This document shows positions 37,419-49,043 of a stretch of 64,000 nt of DNA, piece after piece (position 1 is the stretch's first letter; the number at the start of each line of letters is the position of its first letter). The position numbers and the translations under genes were made by a program. The stretch covers positions 16,060 through 80,059 of the forward strand of contig NZ_BAMO01000023.1 in assembly GCF_000615945.1 (NCBI RefSeq). The letters run 5' to 3'. The notes under the pieces are model-generated. The model was not told where the DNA came from and searched no databases. It saw only the letters and a list, made by a program, of their open reading frames with translations. The stretch is from Caldalkalibacillus mannanilyticus JCM 10596 (lineage in GTDB: Bacteria > Bacillota > Bacilli > Caldalkalibacillales > JCM-10596).

Positions 37419-38518
37419 ATGGGCATGTCATGTGGCATTGTTGGTTTACCCAATGTAGGGAAATCAACTCTTTTTAATGCAATAACTCAAGCGGGAGCGG
37501 AATCAGCCAATTACCCGTTTTGCACGATTGATCCGAACGTAGGAGTCGTAGAAGTACCTGATGAGAGATTAGTGAAATTAACAGAAATCGTTGTACCGAA
37601 TAAGGTTGTTCCGACTGCTTTTGAATTCGTGGATATTGCGGGACTTGTGAAGGGAGCAAGCCGTGGGGAGGGACTAGGAAATAAATTCTTAGCGAACATT
37701 CGTGAAGTAGATGCAATTGCCCATGTGGTGCGCTGTTTTGTGGATGAAAATATTACCCACGTGTCTGGAAGGTAGATCCGATTGGAGATATCGAAACAAT
37801 TAACCTAGAGCTGATCCTATCCGATTTAGAATCTGTTGAAAAAAGAATGGATCGAGTGAAGAAGACCTTAAAGTCTGGGGAGAAAAAAGCGCAACAGGAA
37901 TATGATCTCTTGGGGCGTTTAAAAGAAGCCTTCGAAAATGAACAGCCTGCACGTGCGGTGGAGCTAACCGATGATGAAAGGCTGATCGTCAGAGATTTTC
38001 ATCTTCTAACCATTAAGCCTGTATTGTATGTGGCGAATGTAAGTGAGGATGAGATCCAAGATCAAGCAGGGAATGAGTATGTCCAGAAGGTGAGAGAATT
38101 TGCGGCGAAAGAAGGCTCTGAGGTTGTGGTTATCAGCGCCAAAGTAGAGTCTGAGATTGCCGAGCTTGATGGAGAGGACAAGGCGATGTTTCTTGAAGAG
38201 CTGGGAATCGAGGAGTCTGGCCTTGATCAATTAATTAAAGCTGCGTACAAGCTGCTTGGATTATATACTTATTTCACGGCTGGCGTGCAAGAGGTTAGAG
38301 CTTGGACTATTAAAAAAGGAACAAAAGCACCTCAAGCAGCTGGTGTGATTCATACGGATTTTGAAAGAGGATTTATCCGCGCTGAGGTTGTACATTATGA
38401 TGATCTGGTTGCATTAGGTTCCATGAATGCAGCGAAGGAAAAAGGACTTCTTCGCCTTGAAGGAAAAGAGTATGTGGTGCGTGACGGAGATGTAATGCAC
38501 TTCAGATTTAATGTGTAG
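37419..38518 (+). pseudogene. ychF: Redox-regulated ATPase YchF, frameshifted
   Basis: A universally conserved Obg-like P-loop protein that prefers [23 protein letters not shown] holds Walker A, and the TGS domain is at the C-terminus (GTKAPQAAGVIHTDFERGF...). The frame ends at 37773 (HVSGR), then resumes at [14 protein letters not shown]. One added A at about 37770 (GGAAGG to GGAAAGG) gives HVSGKVDPIGD and a full protein of 366 residues. As loss of this gene would be unusual, a sequence error is more likely. In Bacillus it lies directly before rpsF, as here. Confidence 0.93.
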
Positions 38519-38566
38519 AATCATGTCCTGTATTTAATCAATGTATAGATTTAATAGATGAAGTGA

Positions 38567-38595
38567 TTGTTTTTTAAAACGAGATTTGTTATAAT
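38567..38595 (+). promoter_or_regulatory. SigA promoter of rpsF-ssb-rpsR
   Basis: TTGTTT (38567-38572), 17-bp spacer, TATAAT (38590-38595). About 100 bp of leader follow before rpsF. Confidence 0.8.
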
Positions 38596-38651
38596 ACTAC
38601 AATGCGAGTAAAAAAGTAGTCATATTTACTATGAAAGTGCCTTTACTTGCT

Positions 38652-38692
38652 CCTTGTCCCTTAGAGGGACCGTTAGTCCAAAAGGAGGTGAA
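38652..38692 (+). promoter_or_regulatory. Possible S6:S18 autoregulatory leader hairpin
   Basis: The rpsF leader has GTCCCTTAGAGGGAC followed by CGTTAGTCC just before the ribosome binding site AAAGGAGGTG. A hairpin with an exposed CCG near the site would fit the known S6:S18 leader idea, but the match was made by eye. Confidence 0.3.
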
Positions 38693-38697
38693 CATAT

Positions 38698-38985
38698 ATG
38701 CGCAAGTACGAAGTAATGTATATCGTGCGTCCTACCCTTGAAGAAGCAGCTACTAAAGCTTTAGTTGAGCGTTTCCAAAACGTAACAACTGATGGCGGTG
38801 GCGAAATTGTTACCCTTAAAGAGATAGGCAAGCGTCGTTTGGCTTATGAAATCAATGATTTCCGTGAAGGGTATTATGTGTTAATGAATGTTAACGCTGA
38901 GCCTGCGGTGGTTTCTGAGTTAGATCGTCTTTTCAGAATTAGCGAAGATGTGATCCGTCATATCGTTGTTAGAGAAGAAGAGTAG
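38698..38985 (+). CDS. rpsF: 30S ribosomal protein S6
   Basis: A 95-residue S6 protein ([31 protein letters not shown]), which pairs with S18 on the small ribosomal subunit. The ribosome binding site AAAGGAGGTG is strong. First gene of the rpsF-ssb-rpsR operon, 20 bp before ssb. Confidence 0.98.
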   Translation: MRKYEVMYIVRPTLEEAATKALVERFQNVTTDGGGEIVTLKEIGKRRLAYEINDFREGYYVLMNVNAEPAVVSELDRLFRISEDVIRHIVVREEE

Positions 38986-39005
38986 GAACGGAAGGGGAGT
39001 TTAAG

Positions 39006-39488
39006 ATGAATCGAATTATTTTGATCGGCCGTCTTACAAGAGATCCTGAATTGCGTTATACTCCAAATGGAGTGGCTGTTACTACATTTACATTGGCTGT
39101 GGATCGTCCCTATTCAAACCAACAGGGCGAGAGAGAAGCTGATTTTATTAATATAGTAACATGGCGTGGTTTAGCTGAAACATGTGCTAACTATTTGAAA
39201 AAAGGCCGTTTAACAGCCGCAGAAGGTCGCTTACAGATCCGAAATTATGAAAATAATGAAGGTAAAAAGGTGTACGTTTCTGAAGTAGTAGCAGATAATG
39301 TGAGATTCTTAGAATCAGGTGGACAAGGACAATCGTCTCAAGGTTCTGGTGGTCAACAACAGCAGCAAGCCTATGGATCAGGATCAAGTCAAAGGACAGG
39401 CTACAATGATCAGAATCGATTTAATGATGACCCCTTTGCGAACGATGGCAAACCAATTGACATTTCGGATGACGATTTACCATTCTAG
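39006..39488 (+). CDS. ssb: Single-stranded DNA-binding protein
   Basis: A 160-residue SSB: OB fold in the first 105 residues ([20 protein letters not shown]), a Gly/Gln/Ser-rich linker, and the acidic tip DISDDDLPF that recruits replication and repair proteins. It lies between rpsF and rpsR as in nearly all Firmicutes. Confidence 0.98.
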   Translation: MNRIILIGRLTRDPELRYTPNGVAVTTFTLAVDRPYSNQQGEREADFINIVTWRGLAETCANYLKKGRLTAAEGRLQIRNYENNEGKKVYVSEVVADNVRFLESGGQGQSSQGSGGQQQQQAYGSGSSQRTGYNDQNRFNDDPFANDGKPIDISDDDLPF

Positions 39489-39522
39489 GATGGTAAAAAT
39501 TTAATCAAAGGGAGGATTTACG

Positions 39523-39768
39523 ATGGCAGGTGGAAAAAGACCAGGCGGTCGTGGTGGAAAGCGCCGTAAAGTATGTTACTTTACTGTGAACAAAATCAAA
39601 ACGATCGATTACAAAAATACCGATCTTTTAAAGAAGTTCATTAGTGAGCGCGGTAAAATATTGCCTCGTCGAGTTACTGGAACTTCAGCAAAGTATCAGC
39701 GTAAATTAACAACAGCTATTAAGCGTTCTCGCCAAATGGCTTTGTTACCATATACAACTGAAGCGTAA
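39523..39768 (+). CDS. rpsR: 30S ribosomal protein S18
   Basis: An 81-residue basic protein ([34 protein letters not shown]) that pairs with S6. Preceded by AAGGGAGG and followed by a terminator that closes the operon. Confidence 0.98.
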   Translation: MAGGKRPGGRGGKRRKVCYFTVNKIKTIDYKNTDLLKKFISERGKILPRRVTGTSAKYQRKLTTAIKRSRQMALLPYTTEA

Positions 39769-39776
39769 AGCTAAAT

Positions 39777-39820
39777 GCAGGCAGGGAATACATGATTTTA
39801 AGTGTTTCCTGTCTTTTTAG
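39777..39820 (+). terminator. Terminator after rpsR
   Basis: CAGGGAATAC pairs imperfectly with GTGTTTCCTG, followed by TCTTTTTAG. Confidence 0.7.
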
Positions 39821-39857
39821 TCCCTTTTTTACTTTATGAGTGAAGGAGACATCCCTT

Positions 39858-41095
39858 ATGAATCGAGGAGAGCACGAACCCTTCCAACAGATTTTCGAGA
39901 ACTTGGAAAGCCTTGCTGATAAAATCAGTGAGGTTCTTACCTGTCCTGTCACGATTGAGGATGCCAATCATCGGCTTTTGGCATACAGCTCTCATGAACC
40001 GGGAATTGATCCAGCACGAATGGCTACCATAGTTGGGCGCAGGGTTCCAGAAAAAGTGATTAACAGCCTATGGCAAGAGGGTGTGATTCCTCGTTTGTTA
40101 GAGAGTGATGATCCGATTCGAATTAGCCCGATTAATGATGTAGGCTGGGGAATCGAATCGCTATTTCCATCCGTAATAATGAAGAGATTCTCGGATATAT
40201 CTGGCTTCTTGAGATCGATAAACACTTAGATCAAGAGGCATTTGAACAATTAAAGAGAGCAGCAAAAGCGGCGAAAACCAAGCTGCTCCAGTTTCAGGTA
40301 CATAAGCAAAAAGAAGAGCAAGGACATCAGGAATTTTTCTGGCAGCTTCTCACAGGCTACATGAAGTCAAATACAAGCATTAAGGATAAAGCGGAAAAAC
40401 TACATATTAAGCTGCCTGAGTGTTATCAGGTGTTGGTTTTTCGATTTGATCAAAAAATCGATGATAACCTCTACAAACAGATTCAATACATCCTAACAAC
40501 ACTACAAAGAATTCGCATCATTAGCCATGTTACGGATCGCAGCCGTCTTGTCTTACTTATCTCATCCTCCGATGATCCAACATTTAAAGAGTCATTAACC
40601 GAGTTTATGATGGTGTTTACCACACAAATGGAGGAACGATTCCAAAGTTTTCCCATTGAATCCGCTTGTGGTTCCCTGATGAAGGGAGACTATTCGAAGG
40701 TTGAAAAAAGCTATCAAGAGGCGCTAACGGTTCTTAGGCTTAAGAGAAAGTTTCCTATAGAATTACAACATACCTATCACTATCATGATATGGGGTTTTA
40801 CCTTTATCTCCCATGGCTATATGAAAAAAAGAAGGGAGAAAATATGGGTAACCCTCATCTGCAAGCCTTACGAAGATATGATCAGGAAAATGGGACTCAT
40901 TTATATCATACCCTTGAGATTTTTCTCTCCCTTGATTGTAATGTGAAGGAAACAGCGGAAAAGCTGCACGTTCACATCAACACGCTCAATTATCGTCTCA
41001 AGAGAATTGAAGAGATCAGCCGTGTTCATCTTAAAAGCATGGATCAAAAAGTGAGTCTATACTTAGATATGAAGGCAGAGAAATATGAGGAGTAG
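39858..41095 (+). pseudogene. adeR: AdeR-like transcriptional activator (PucR/CdaR type), frameshifted
   Basis: A PucR-family regulator of about 412 residues after repair, with a C-terminal helix-turn-helix (LDCNVKETAEKLHVHINTLN, YRLKRIEEI). It lies directly before ald, exactly the arrangement of adeR-ald in B. subtilis, where AdeR activates alanine dehydrogenase. The start ATG 39858 has AAGGAG 9 bp upstream. The frame breaks at 40144-40150: one added T (GGCTGGGG to GGCTTGGGG) joins NDVG to LGNRIAISIRNNEEILGYIW. A stretch between 40230 and 40360 seems non-coding only because of this break. Confidence 0.85.
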
Positions 41096-41142
41096 GTACA
41101 TTTGTGTAAAACACACAAATGCTACTACTCTTTTTCTTTTTT
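41090..41142 (+). terminator. Terminator after adeR
   Basis: GAGTAG...CATTTGTGT/ACACAAATG...CTACTC, a long stem enclosing the adeR stop codon, followed by TTTTTCTTTTTT. Confidence 0.9.
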
Positions 41143-41211
41143 CTCGACAATAGAAGCAAGCATCTTTCCACTTTATACTAATAATAAGACTATATTGAGG
41201 GGGATTACAAA

Positions 41212-42342
41212 ATGATCATAGGTGTACCTAAAGAGATAAAAAATAATGAAAATCGTGTTGCCATTACACCAGCAGGAGTCGCATCTTTTGTTCGTGCTGG
41301 ACACAAGGTCATCGTAGAAAAAGGAGCTGGATTTGGAAGCGGTTTCAACGATCAGGACTATGTGTCTTCTGGTGCAGAGATGATTGAACTAGCAGCCGAT
41401 GTATGGGCTCAGGCAGATATGATTATGAAGGTTAAAGAACCGATCCCAAGCGAATATGGATACTTTAGAGAAGGCTTGATTCTCTTTACTTATTTACATT
41501 TAGCGGCAGATAAGCTCTAACTCAGGCTTTAGTTGACAGTGGCGTATTGGCTATTGCTTATGAAACAGTGCAGGTGAATCGTACTCTTCCTCTATTAACA
41601 CCAATGAGTGAAGTAGCAGGTAGAATGGCTGTTCAAATCGGAGCACAATTCCTAGAGAAGCCTAAGGGTGGAAAAGGAATTTTATTAGGAGGAGTTCCTG
41701 GAGTTCAAAAAGGAAAGGTAGCGATTATTGGCGGTGGTGTGGTAGGTACGAATGCAGCGAAGATCGCCATGGGACTTGGCAGATGTGACGATTCTTGATG
41801 TTAGTGCAGAAAGACTAAGACAAATTGACGATATTTTTGGAGCACAAATCCAAACGCTCATGTCTAACCCTTTCAATATTGCTCAGGCTGTGGCAGAATC
41901 GGATCTCGTGATCGGAGCTGTATTAATTGCTGGAGCCAAAGCGCCTAAGCTTGTGACCGAAGAAATGGTTCAAGTTATGAAGCCAGGATCTGTGATTGTG
42001 GATGTGGCTATTGATCAAGGTGGAATTTTTGAAACGGTAGACCGTATTACCACACATGATGCACCAACCTATGAAAAACACGAGGTTTTACATTATGCCG
42101 TTGCCAACATGCCGGGTGCAGTACCAAGAACCTCAACGATTGCTTTAACGAACGTGACCGTACCATACGCTCTTGAGATTGCCAATAAAGGAGTCTATAG
42201 AGCGATTCAAGAAAGCCCTGCCTTGAAGCTAGGTGTCAACGTAGCAGCAGGAAGTGTTACGTATGAAAGTGTGGCAAGAGATCTAGGGTATGAGTATGCC
42301 TCTGTGGAGAGTGCACTAGGAAAAGAGCTTTCAACGATCTAA
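41212..42342 (+). pseudogene. ald: Alanine dehydrogenase, two frameshifts
   Basis: NAD-dependent enzyme converting L-alanine to pyruvate and ammonia. It starts [19 protein letters not shown] and has the NAD-binding [17 protein letters not shown]. Two breaks: at about 41513 one G is missing (AAGCTC for AAGGCTC, joining AADK to [10 protein letters not shown]), and near 41778 two bases seem missing (GGCAGAT for GGCGCAGAT, joining GLG to [13 protein letters not shown]). Repaired length is about 377 residues, normal for the family. It follows adeR and has its own AGGGGG site. Used in sporulating Bacillus for growth on alanine. Confidence 0.93.
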
Positions 42343-42422
42343 ATGACCATTAGGAATTAGAGAAATTACCGAGAAAAAACGGGAAAATGGGATGTAATCG
42401 AAGCATCACATAAAGGAAAAAT

Positions 42423-42475
42423 CATAGATCAGTTGTATCTGTCGACAAAAGGATGCACCGATCTATGGTTTTTTC
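42423..42475 (+). terminator. Terminator after ald
   Basis: CATAGATC/GATCTATG stem (42423-42430 with 42460-42467) followed by GTTTTTTCTGTTTTTT. The loop is long (29 nt). Confidence 0.75.
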
Positions 42476-42546
42476 TGTTTTTTGCAATATGACCCGTGTT
42501 CCTATATAATTATTTAGATATCTTTAACATGGAGCGTAGATCAAAT

Positions 42547-43506
42547 ATGGATCAAAATCAATCAAATTCAAATCCTTTTTTAGCAGGATTCATCACACTT
42601 GCTTTCTTCTTTACGTTACTACTTATTATCTTACTTATCCCTATTGTTAATATTGTAGCCTTTTTGTTTTTGCCGTTTCCGTTTATTCTGCATATCTATA
42701 AGCATGGGCTAAAATCTACAGCGCTTGTTGGGATATTAGCCTTGTTTATTACCATGATCTATAACCCCATTTTAGGACTATTCACCTTAGTTGCGGGAAG
42801 TGTGGGAATGGTCATGGGCTATTTTTATCAGCAAAAGAAGGGAGCCCTTGCTCCGATTATGGCAGGGATGCTGACCTACTTATTTAATTATTTGCTGATC
42901 TTCATCATTAGTGTTTATGTTTTCAACTTTAATGTAACGGATATGATGCAAGCAAATTTAGACAATATGATGGAAATGCACCAGGCAGCAGGTGGTTTCT
43001 TACAACTTCCACTTGATGAAAACCAAGTAACGGTATATAAAGAGTATATAGAAATTTTAACATCGGCTTTCCCAGCGCTCATGATTACATCTGCCATTGT
43101 CATGACAGGACTTCACCACATGATTCAATGGAGAGTGCTACGGAAAATGGGCTATGAAGTGGATACACTTCCTCCATTTCGTGAGTGGCGTTTTCCTAAA
43201 TCTATCTTGTGGTACTATTTAGTTTCCTTATTATTATTAATGTTCGGCTTTATGGAGCCAGGAACGGCACTGTTCCCAACTTTATTTAACTTACAGTACA
43301 TTCTTGAGATTATCATCTTTCTGCAAGGGTTAGCGGTGATCGCTTATTTTTCATATCATAAACGAATGGGAAAAATGCTTCCGATCCTTACTGTGATTCT
43401 GACCTTGTTCATTCCACAGATTATGGTGATGGTCGTTCGGCTGATCGGGATTTTCGAATTTGGTTTTGGTCTTCGAAGCCGAATCAAGACGACAAAAGAA
43501 AAATGA
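42547..43506 (+). CDS. yybS: YybS family membrane protein (DUF2232)
   Basis: A 319-residue polytopic membrane protein with about eight hydrophobic segments (FITLAFFFTLLLIILLIPIV first). It belongs to the YybS/DUF2232 family, whose gene stands directly before gdpP in Bacillales, as here (21 bp). ATG 42547 is chosen over the upstream in-frame ATG 42529 because GGAG lies about 10 bp before it. Its function is not known; the link to gdpP suggests envelope or c-di-AMP-related work. Confidence 0.9.
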   Translation: MDQNQSNSNPFLAGFITLAFFFTLLLIILLIPIVNIVAFLFLPFPFILHIYKHGLKSTALVGILALFITMIYNPILGLFTLVAGSVGMVMGYFYQQKKGALAPIMAGMLTYLFNYLLIFIISVYVFNFNVTDMMQANLDNMMEMHQAAGGFLQLPLDENQVTVYKEYIEILTSAFPALMITSAIVMTGLHHMIQWRVLRKMGYEVDTLPPFREWRFPKSILWYYLVSLLLLMFGFMEPGTALFPTLFNLQYILEIIIFLQGLAVIAYFSYHKRMGKMLPILTVILTLFIPQIMVMVVRLIGIFEFGFGLRSRIKTTKEK

Positions 43507-43527
43507 TTGGAATAAGGGGCTGAGAGT

Positions 43528-45501
43528 GTGCCAGAATTCCTAAGAAGATTGCGTGGGTATCATCGAATTGCTTCCTATAGTTTGTCCGTGCTCATGCTTT
43601 CCATATTAACATGGTATCAATGGACCTGGGGGCTTATTGGTTGGCTAATTGTTGCTCTATTAGTTTATCTCGATTACAAAGCCGAAAAGTCCTTTGAGGC
43701 TGAGATTGAGCAATATATTTCCACCCTATCCTATCGAATTAAAAAAGTAGGGGAAGAAGTGATTTCTGATCTTCCCCTTGGGATTATTCTGTATGATGAA
43801 GAGCATAAGGTTCAATGGCATAATCGATATGTGGTTGATCAATTAGGGATAGAAGAAATCATGGGTGGCAAGAAAATCAATGATGTACTCCCTAAGCTGG
43901 AACAATGGATCATAGAGGGAAATCAAGAGGGTACATTCCGTCATCAAAACCTGGTTCTCCAACTGATTAGCCAGCCAGAGGAAAGGTTGCTTTATCTTTT
44001 TGATCATACAGAGTATCATCAACTGCAAACCAAGCATCGACAGGGGCAGGTTGTTTTTCTGCACATTCATTTGGATAATTTAGATGAAGTAACCCAAGGC
44101 TTGGATGAACAGCGCAGAGCTCTAATGATGAGTGAAGTGAGCCGAGCTCTGAACAATTGGACACAGGAACTAGGAATCTATATCAAGAGAACGAACTCTG
44201 ATAAATTTTTTGGAATCATGAATGAGCATTCCTTGCGTCAGCTAGAAGAAAATAAGTTTGAGATTCTGGATACGATTCGTGAGCTCACCAGTCAGAATAA
44301 GATTCCAGTCACACTAAGTATTGGTGTGGGAGCGGGTACGGAAAACCTGCTAGAATTAGGTCAGCTTTCCCAATCTAGCTTAGATATTGCGTTGGGAAGA
44401 GGGGGAGATCAGGCAGCGGTCAAAAGAGGGACAGGGAAGATTACCTTTTATGGTGGGAAATCTAGTGCCATTGAGAAAAGAACGCGTGTAAGAGCCCGAG
44501 TGATCTCTCATGCTCTCAGAGATTTGATCAGAGAAAGTGATCAGGTCTTCATTATGGGACATCGAGATCCTGATATGGATTCCATAGGAGCGGCAATTGG
44601 AGTACTGAAAGCCGTTCACGTTAACCAGAAGACAGGATATATTCTTCTGGATACGAACCAACAAACAGCAGGAATTCATAAACTTATGCAAGAAATAAAG
44701 AAAAGTGAGGACCTGTATAAACATTTTATACCATCCTCTGAAGCCTTAGAGCTGAAAACAGAAAAGAGCTTGCTAGTTATTGTCGATGTTCATCGTCCCT
44801 CTCTTGTCATGGAAGGGAAAGTACTGGACAGTATTTCACGCCGAGTGGTGATCGATCATCATCGCCGTGGAGAGGAGTTTGTCACAGAGCCTCTCCTTGT
44901 CTATATGGAGCCGTATGCTTCATCAACGAGTGAGCTCGTCACAGAATTACTGGAGTATCAGAGCACGGATTTAAAGATGACCTCGATAGAAGCGACAGCT
45001 ATGCTGGCAGGGATCGTGGTTGATACCAAAAGCTTTGCTTTTCGAACGGGTTCAAGAACCTTTGATGCGGCTTCTTACTTACGACATCATGGAGCAGATA
45101 CGAGTCTAGTGCAAAAAATATTAAAAGAAGATATGGATCAGTTTATCAAAAGGGCGAAAATCGTGGCGAATGCAGAAATCTACGCTGAAAAAATTGCCAT
45201 CTCCATAGGGGAAATGGATGAAAAGTATGGTCAGGTCTTATTAGCCCAAGCGGCAGACACCTTGCTCACGATGAATCAGGTCATTGCATCCTTTGTCCTC
45301 AGTCAGCGCCCAGATGGTATAATTACAATAAGTGCACGTTCCTTAGGGGAGATCAATGTGCAAATGATTATGGAGAAATTAGAAGGTGGAGGTCATTTGA
45401 CCAATGCAGCCACTCAAATAGAAGGAAAGTCACTGGATGAGGTTATCGAGTGGTTAAAAGAAGTCATTGATGATTATTTTCGAGGGGGAGTGAAGTCATG
45501 A
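43528..45501 (+). CDS. gdpP: Cyclic-di-AMP phosphodiesterase GdpP
   Basis: A 657-residue membrane protein that hydrolyses c-di-AMP. Two N-terminal membrane helices (residues about 15-52), a PAS-like domain, a degenerate GGDEF domain (about 170-300) and the DHH/DHHA1 phosphodiesterase with [28 protein letters not shown] and [10 protein letters not shown] near the C-terminus. It overlaps rplI by four bases. It controls the ligand of the riboswitch found upstream of ktrA at 27700. Confidence 0.97.
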   Translation: MPEFLRRLRGYHRIASYSLSVLMLSILTWYQWTWGLIGWLIVALLVYLDYKAEKSFEAEIEQYISTLSYRIKKVGEEVISDLPLGIILYDEEHKVQWHNRYVVDQLGIEEIMGGKKINDVLPKLEQWIIEGNQEGTFRHQNLVLQLISQPEERLLYLFDHTEYHQLQTKHRQGQVVFLHIHLDNLDEVTQGLDEQRRALMMSEVSRALNNWTQELGIYIKRTNSDKFFGIMNEHSLRQLEENKFEILDTIRELTSQNKIPVTLSIGVGAGTENLLELGQLSQSSLDIALGRGGDQAAVKRGTGKITFYGGKSSAIEKRTRVRARVISHALRDLIRESDQVFIMGHRDPDMDSIGAAIGVLKAVHVNQKTGYILLDTNQQTAGIHKLMQEIKKSEDLYKHFIPSSEALELKTEKSLLVIVDVHRPSLVMEGKVLDSISRRVVIDHHRRGEEFVTEPLLVYMEPYASSTSELVTELLEYQSTDLKMTSIEATAMLAGIVVDTKSFAFRTGSRTFDAASYLRHHGADTSLVQKILKEDMDQFIKRAKIVANAEIYAEKIAISIGEMDEKYGQVLLAQAADTLLTMNQVIASFVLSQRPDGIITISARSLGEINVQMIMEKLEGGGHLTNAATQIEGKSLDEVIEWLKEVIDDYFRGGVKS

Positions 45502-45941
45502 AAGTGATATTTCAAAAGGACGTTAAAGGAGTCGGGAAAAAAGGGGAAGTAAAAGAGGTTGCTGAGGGGTATTTCCGTAACTTTTTAGCTCCAAAAAAAT
45601 TAGCAGTAGAAGCAAGTGAATCGAACCTAACGAGTCATAAAATGAAAGAAAAAAGCAAGGAAAAGAAGCATCAGGAAGAAGTGGAGCAAGCTCGTGAATT
45701 AGCTGCCAAGCTTGAGAAGGAAACGGTTCAAATCAAGGCGAAGGCGGGGGAAGGCGGTCGCTTATTCGGAGCGGTAACCAATAAGCAGGTGGCAGAAGCC
45801 TTAGCGCGTAAGAAATATTCAATTGATAAACGCAAAATCGTGATGAATGAGCCGATTCGTACCATTGGAGTTACTAATGTACCTGTTAAGCTTCACCCCG
45901 AAGTGACAGCTACGCTTAAGGTACAAGTGATTGAAGAATGA
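45498..45941 (+). CDS. rplI: 50S ribosomal protein L9
   Basis: A 147-residue L9 with the N-domain [20 protein letters not shown], the long charged central helix and the C-domain ([14 protein letters not shown]). It overlaps gdpP by four bases at its start and dnaB by four bases at its end, showing tight coupling in the yybS-gdpP-rplI-dnaB run. Confidence 0.98.
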   Translation: MKVIFQKDVKGVGKKGEVKEVAEGYFRNFLAPKKLAVEASESNLTSHKMKEKSKEKKHQEEVEQARELAAKLEKETVQIKAKAGEGGRLFGAVTNKQVAEALARKKYSIDKRKIVMNEPIRTIGVTNVPVKLHPEVTATLKVQVIEE

Positions 45942-47299
45942 GTGAATTATTCTTAGACCGTACACCACCACAGAATATAGAAGCAGAGCAAGCGGTTCTA
46001 GGATCTATTTTTCTTGATATAGAAGCCTTATTCAAAGCAACAGAATTGATCAGAGTAGAAGATTTTTATCGTACAGCCCATCAGCGAATCTTTGAGGTGA
46101 TGGTTGAATTAAATGATGCGGATCAGCCGGTCGATTTAATCACGGTGACCTCGGAGCTTCATGATCGCAAATGGCTGGATGAGGTAGGCGGAGTCAGCTA
46201 TTTAAGTGATCTGGCAAACTCTGTCCCGACTTCTGCTAATGTAGAATACTATGCCTTAATGGTAGAAGAAAAAGCGATTTTAAGACGCTTAATCAAAACA
46301 GCCACCCAGATTGTCAGCAGCGGCTATGCTGCTCAGGATGAAGTTCAAGACATCCTGAACCAAGCAGAACGCAGTATCCTGGATATCTCGGGGAAAAGAA
46401 CCAATGATGGTTTTATCGCGATCAAAGACGTGCTGGTGGAAACGTATGAAAGAATTGAAACTCTCCACAACAGTACAAGTGAGATGACAGGGATTCCATC
46501 TGGCTATCGTGATTTGGACAAGATGACCTCTGGCTTTCAGCGCTCGGACCTGATTATTCTTGCTGCACGACCTTCTGTTGGTAAAACAGCCTTTGCTCTA
46601 AATGTGGCACAGAATGTAGCGGCAAGAGCAGGGGAAACCGTGGCTATCTTTTCTTTGGAGATGTCGGCTCCACAGCTTGTCCAGCGTATGCTGTGTGCCG
46701 AAGGAAACATTGATGCCAACCGAATGCGTACAGGAACCTTTCAAGAGCCTGATTGGGACAAGCTGACCATGGCGATTGCCACCCTTTCGAAGGCAAGTAT
46801 TTTTATCGATGATACGCCGGGAATTACAGTGAGCCAAATCCGTTCCAAATGTCGCCGGCTCAAAGCAGAGCATGGACTGGGGATTATTCTGATCGACTAC
46901 CTTCAACTGATCCAAGGCTCGGGAAAAGAGAATCGACAGCAGGAGATTTCCGCCATTTCCCGTACATTAAAGGGAATTGCCAGAGAGTTGGATTGTACCG
47001 TTATCGCGTTATCCCAGCTTAGTCGTGCTGTAGAGCAGCGTCAGGATAAAAGACCGATGCTTTCCGATTTGCGTGAATCAGGGTCGATTGAGCAGGATGC
47101 GGATATTGTCGCCTTCCTCTACCGAGACGATTACTATGACCATGAGTCAGAGAATAAGAATGTCATCGAAATCCTGATAGCCAAACAGCGTAACGGACCT
47201 GTAGGAAAGGTTGAGCTTGCCTTCTTGAAGGAATATAACAAATTCGTTAACTTAAGCAGAGAAGCACAGCGCGAGGCTCCACCATCTATGGGAGCATAA
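45938..47299 (+). CDS. dnaB: Replicative DNA helicase DnaB (DnaC in Bacillus)
   Basis: A 453-residue hexameric helicase. The N-domain starts with [19 protein letters not shown], the RecA-like domain has Walker [16 protein letters not shown], Walker [26 protein letters not shown] and the loop [15 protein letters not shown]. It is last in the operon and ends at a strong terminator. Confidence 0.98.
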   Translation: MSELFLDRTPPQNIEAEQAVLGSIFLDIEALFKATELIRVEDFYRTAHQRIFEVMVELNDADQPVDLITVTSELHDRKWLDEVGGVSYLSDLANSVPTSANVEYYALMVEEKAILRRLIKTATQIVSSGYAAQDEVQDILNQAERSILDISGKRTNDGFIAIKDVLVETYERIETLHNSTSEMTGIPSGYRDLDKMTSGFQRSDLIILAARPSVGKTAFALNVAQNVAARAGETVAIFSLEMSAPQLVQRMLCAEGNIDANRMRTGTFQEPDWDKLTMAIATLSKASIFIDDTPGITVSQIRSKCRRLKAEHGLGIILIDYLQLIQGSGKENRQQEISAISRTLKGIARELDCTVIALSQLSRAVEQRQDKRPMLSDLRESGSIEQDADIVAFLYRDDYYDHESENKNVIEILIAKQRNGPVGKVELAFLKEYNKFVNLSREAQREAPPSMGA

Positions 47300-47324
47300 A
47301 AAAGAATCGTACATGCTTTTGAGA

Positions 47325-47375
47325 AAATAAACAAATAATACCTTGTATAGGTCTATTATTTGTTTATTTTTTTCT
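47325..47375. terminator. Terminator after dnaB
   Basis: A perfect 16-bp A/T-rich stem (47325-47340 with 47354-47369) with a 13-nt loop, followed by TTTTC. Confidence 0.88.
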
Positions 47376-47388
47376 TTTGTGTCCTTCG

Positions 47389-47433
47389 AATGACGAACAA
47401 AAATAGATGAGTTAGAAGAGAATGTTCGTGAAT
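47389..47433. promoter_or_regulatory. Candidate PurBox pair upstream of purA
   Basis: AATGACGAACAAA (47389-47401) and the inverted AATGTTCGTGAAT (47421-47433). Both carry the CGAAC core of the PurR box (AWWWCCGAACWWT), with two or three mismatches, in inverted arrangement with a 19-bp gap. Confidence 0.45.
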
Positions 47434-47437
47434 GTTA

Positions 47438-47466
47438 TTGAAGTTTCGAGTCAACTCTGTTACACT
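47438..47466 (+). promoter_or_regulatory. SigA promoter of purA
   Basis: TTGAAG (47438-47443), 17-bp spacer, TACACT (47461-47466), just downstream of the PurBox-like pair. Confidence 0.65.
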
Positions 47467-47511
47467 AAAAGAGGTTTTTTTCCAAGAAAATAGTTACTGG
47501 AGGTGTGTCCC

Positions 47512-48798
47512 ATGGCAAGCGTTGTTGTAGTTGGAACGCAATGGGGAGATGAAGGAAAAGGAAAAATCACGGACTTTTTGTCTGAGAAGGCAGAGGTTGT
47601 GGCAAGATATCAGGGTGGAAATAACGCAGGACATACCATCATTTTTAACGGAAACAAATATAAATTACATCTAGTACCTTCTGGTATTTTTTATACAGAT
47701 AAATTATGTGTCATTGGCAATGGAATGGTTATTGATCCGAGAGCTTTAGTTCAGGAGATTCAATACATACATGACCAAGGCTTCTCAACGAAAAATCTCA
47801 AGATTAGTAATCGGGCGCATGTCATTCTGCCGTATCATCTAAAATTAGATGCAGCTGAAGAGGATAGTAAGGGTGCCAACAAAATAGGGACGACTCGCAA
47901 AGGAATTGGTCCAGCTTACATGGATAAAGCAGCGCGTGTGGGGATTCGAATTGCTGATCTTTTAGACCCTGAAGAGTTTAAAGTGAAGCTTCAACGAAAC
48001 CTCGAGGAAAAGAATCGTCTGTTGACCAAAGTATATGAGGTTGAAGGGCTGACATTTGAAGAAATTTATAGCGAATACTTAGAAATGGCAGAAATCATCC
48101 GTCCTTATGTGACAGATACCTCTGTCGTCTTAAATGATGCTTTAGATGAAGGAAGAAGGGTCTTGTTCGAAGGGGCTCAAGGTGTGATGCTGGATATTGA
48201 CCAAGGAACGTATCCATTTGTTACTTCCTCTAACCCTATTGCTGGGGGAGTATGTATTGGTTCCGGCGTGGGACCTTCTAAGATTCACCGTGTAGTTGGG
48301 GTTGCCAAAGCGTATACGACTCGTGTTGGAGACGGTCCTTTTCCAACAGAGCTGAATGATGAAATTGGAGATCAAATCAGAGAAACAGGAAATGAATATG
48401 GAACGACAACAGGACGTGCTCGCCGTGTAGGCTGGTTCGATAGTGTTGTGGTTCGCCATGCTCGCCGAGTGAGCGGAATTACAGATCTGTCCTTGAACTC
48501 GATTGATGTATTAACGGGAATTGAAAAAGTGAAGATTTGTACGGCTTATGAGTACAAAGGAGAGATTATCGAATCGTTCCCAGCTAGCCTGAAGGTGCTT
48601 GCTGAGTGCAAGCCGATCTATGAAGAGCTTCCTGGCTGGACAGAGGATCTTTCAGGTGTACGTTCTCTAGATGAGTTACCTGCTAATGCTCGTCACTATT
48701 TAGAGCGCGTTTCTCAGCTTACAGGAATTCCATTAACGATCTTCTCTGTAGGAAGAGACAGAGATCAAACGAACTTAATTCGCGGAGTATATGCTTAA
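47512..48798 (+). CDS. purA: Adenylosuccinate synthetase
   Basis: A 428-residue GTP-dependent enzyme of AMP synthesis, converting IMP and aspartate to adenylosuccinate. It begins [19 protein letters not shown], the characteristic start, with GNNAGHTI and the later [12 protein letters not shown]. The start at ATG 47512 follows GGAGGTG; a GTG at 47503 is too close to that site. A PurR-type control is suggested by boxes upstream. Confidence 0.97.
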   Translation: MASVVVVGTQWGDEGKGKITDFLSEKAEVVARYQGGNNAGHTIIFNGNKYKLHLVPSGIFYTDKLCVIGNGMVIDPRALVQEIQYIHDQGFSTKNLKISNRAHVILPYHLKLDAAEEDSKGANKIGTTRKGIGPAYMDKAARVGIRIADLLDPEEFKVKLQRNLEEKNRLLTKVYEVEGLTFEEIYSEYLEMAEIIRPYVTDTSVVLNDALDEGRRVLFEGAQGVMLDIDQGTYPFVTSSNPIAGGVCIGSGVGPSKIHRVVGVAKAYTTRVGDGPFPTELNDEIGDQIRETGNEYGTTTGRARRVGWFDSVVVRHARRVSGITDLSLNSIDVLTGIEKVKICTAYEYKGEIIESFPASLKVLAECKPIYEELPGWTEDLSGVRSLDELPANARHYLERVSQLTGIPLTIFSVGRDRDQTNLIRGVYA

Positions 48799-48856
48799 AT
48801 AAATCAATCAAATTTCGACGTGGTCAAAAAGTCGAATTTGTAGAAAAGACAACAAG

Positions 48857-48880
48857 AAAGGAGCCCTGTGGCTCCTTTTC
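48857..48880 (+). terminator. Terminator after purA
   Basis: AAAGGAGCC/GGCTCCTTT perfect stem with loop CTGT, then TTC. A second hairpin (about 48811-48838, AATTTCGAC/GTCGAATTT) lies just before it. Confidence 0.85.
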
Positions 48881-49043
48881 GTGTCTAAACGTTCAACATA
48901 TTACCATTTTTTGGTCTTGGACAATTTAGTCGAATATGGTAAAGTGGTGTCATGAGTGTCCAAAAGACCTCTTCTAGTAGGGAGGCAAAAATATACTAGT
49001 CTATAAGGTTAGGCTTTGGGTTAAATCTATGAAGGAGGTTGTC

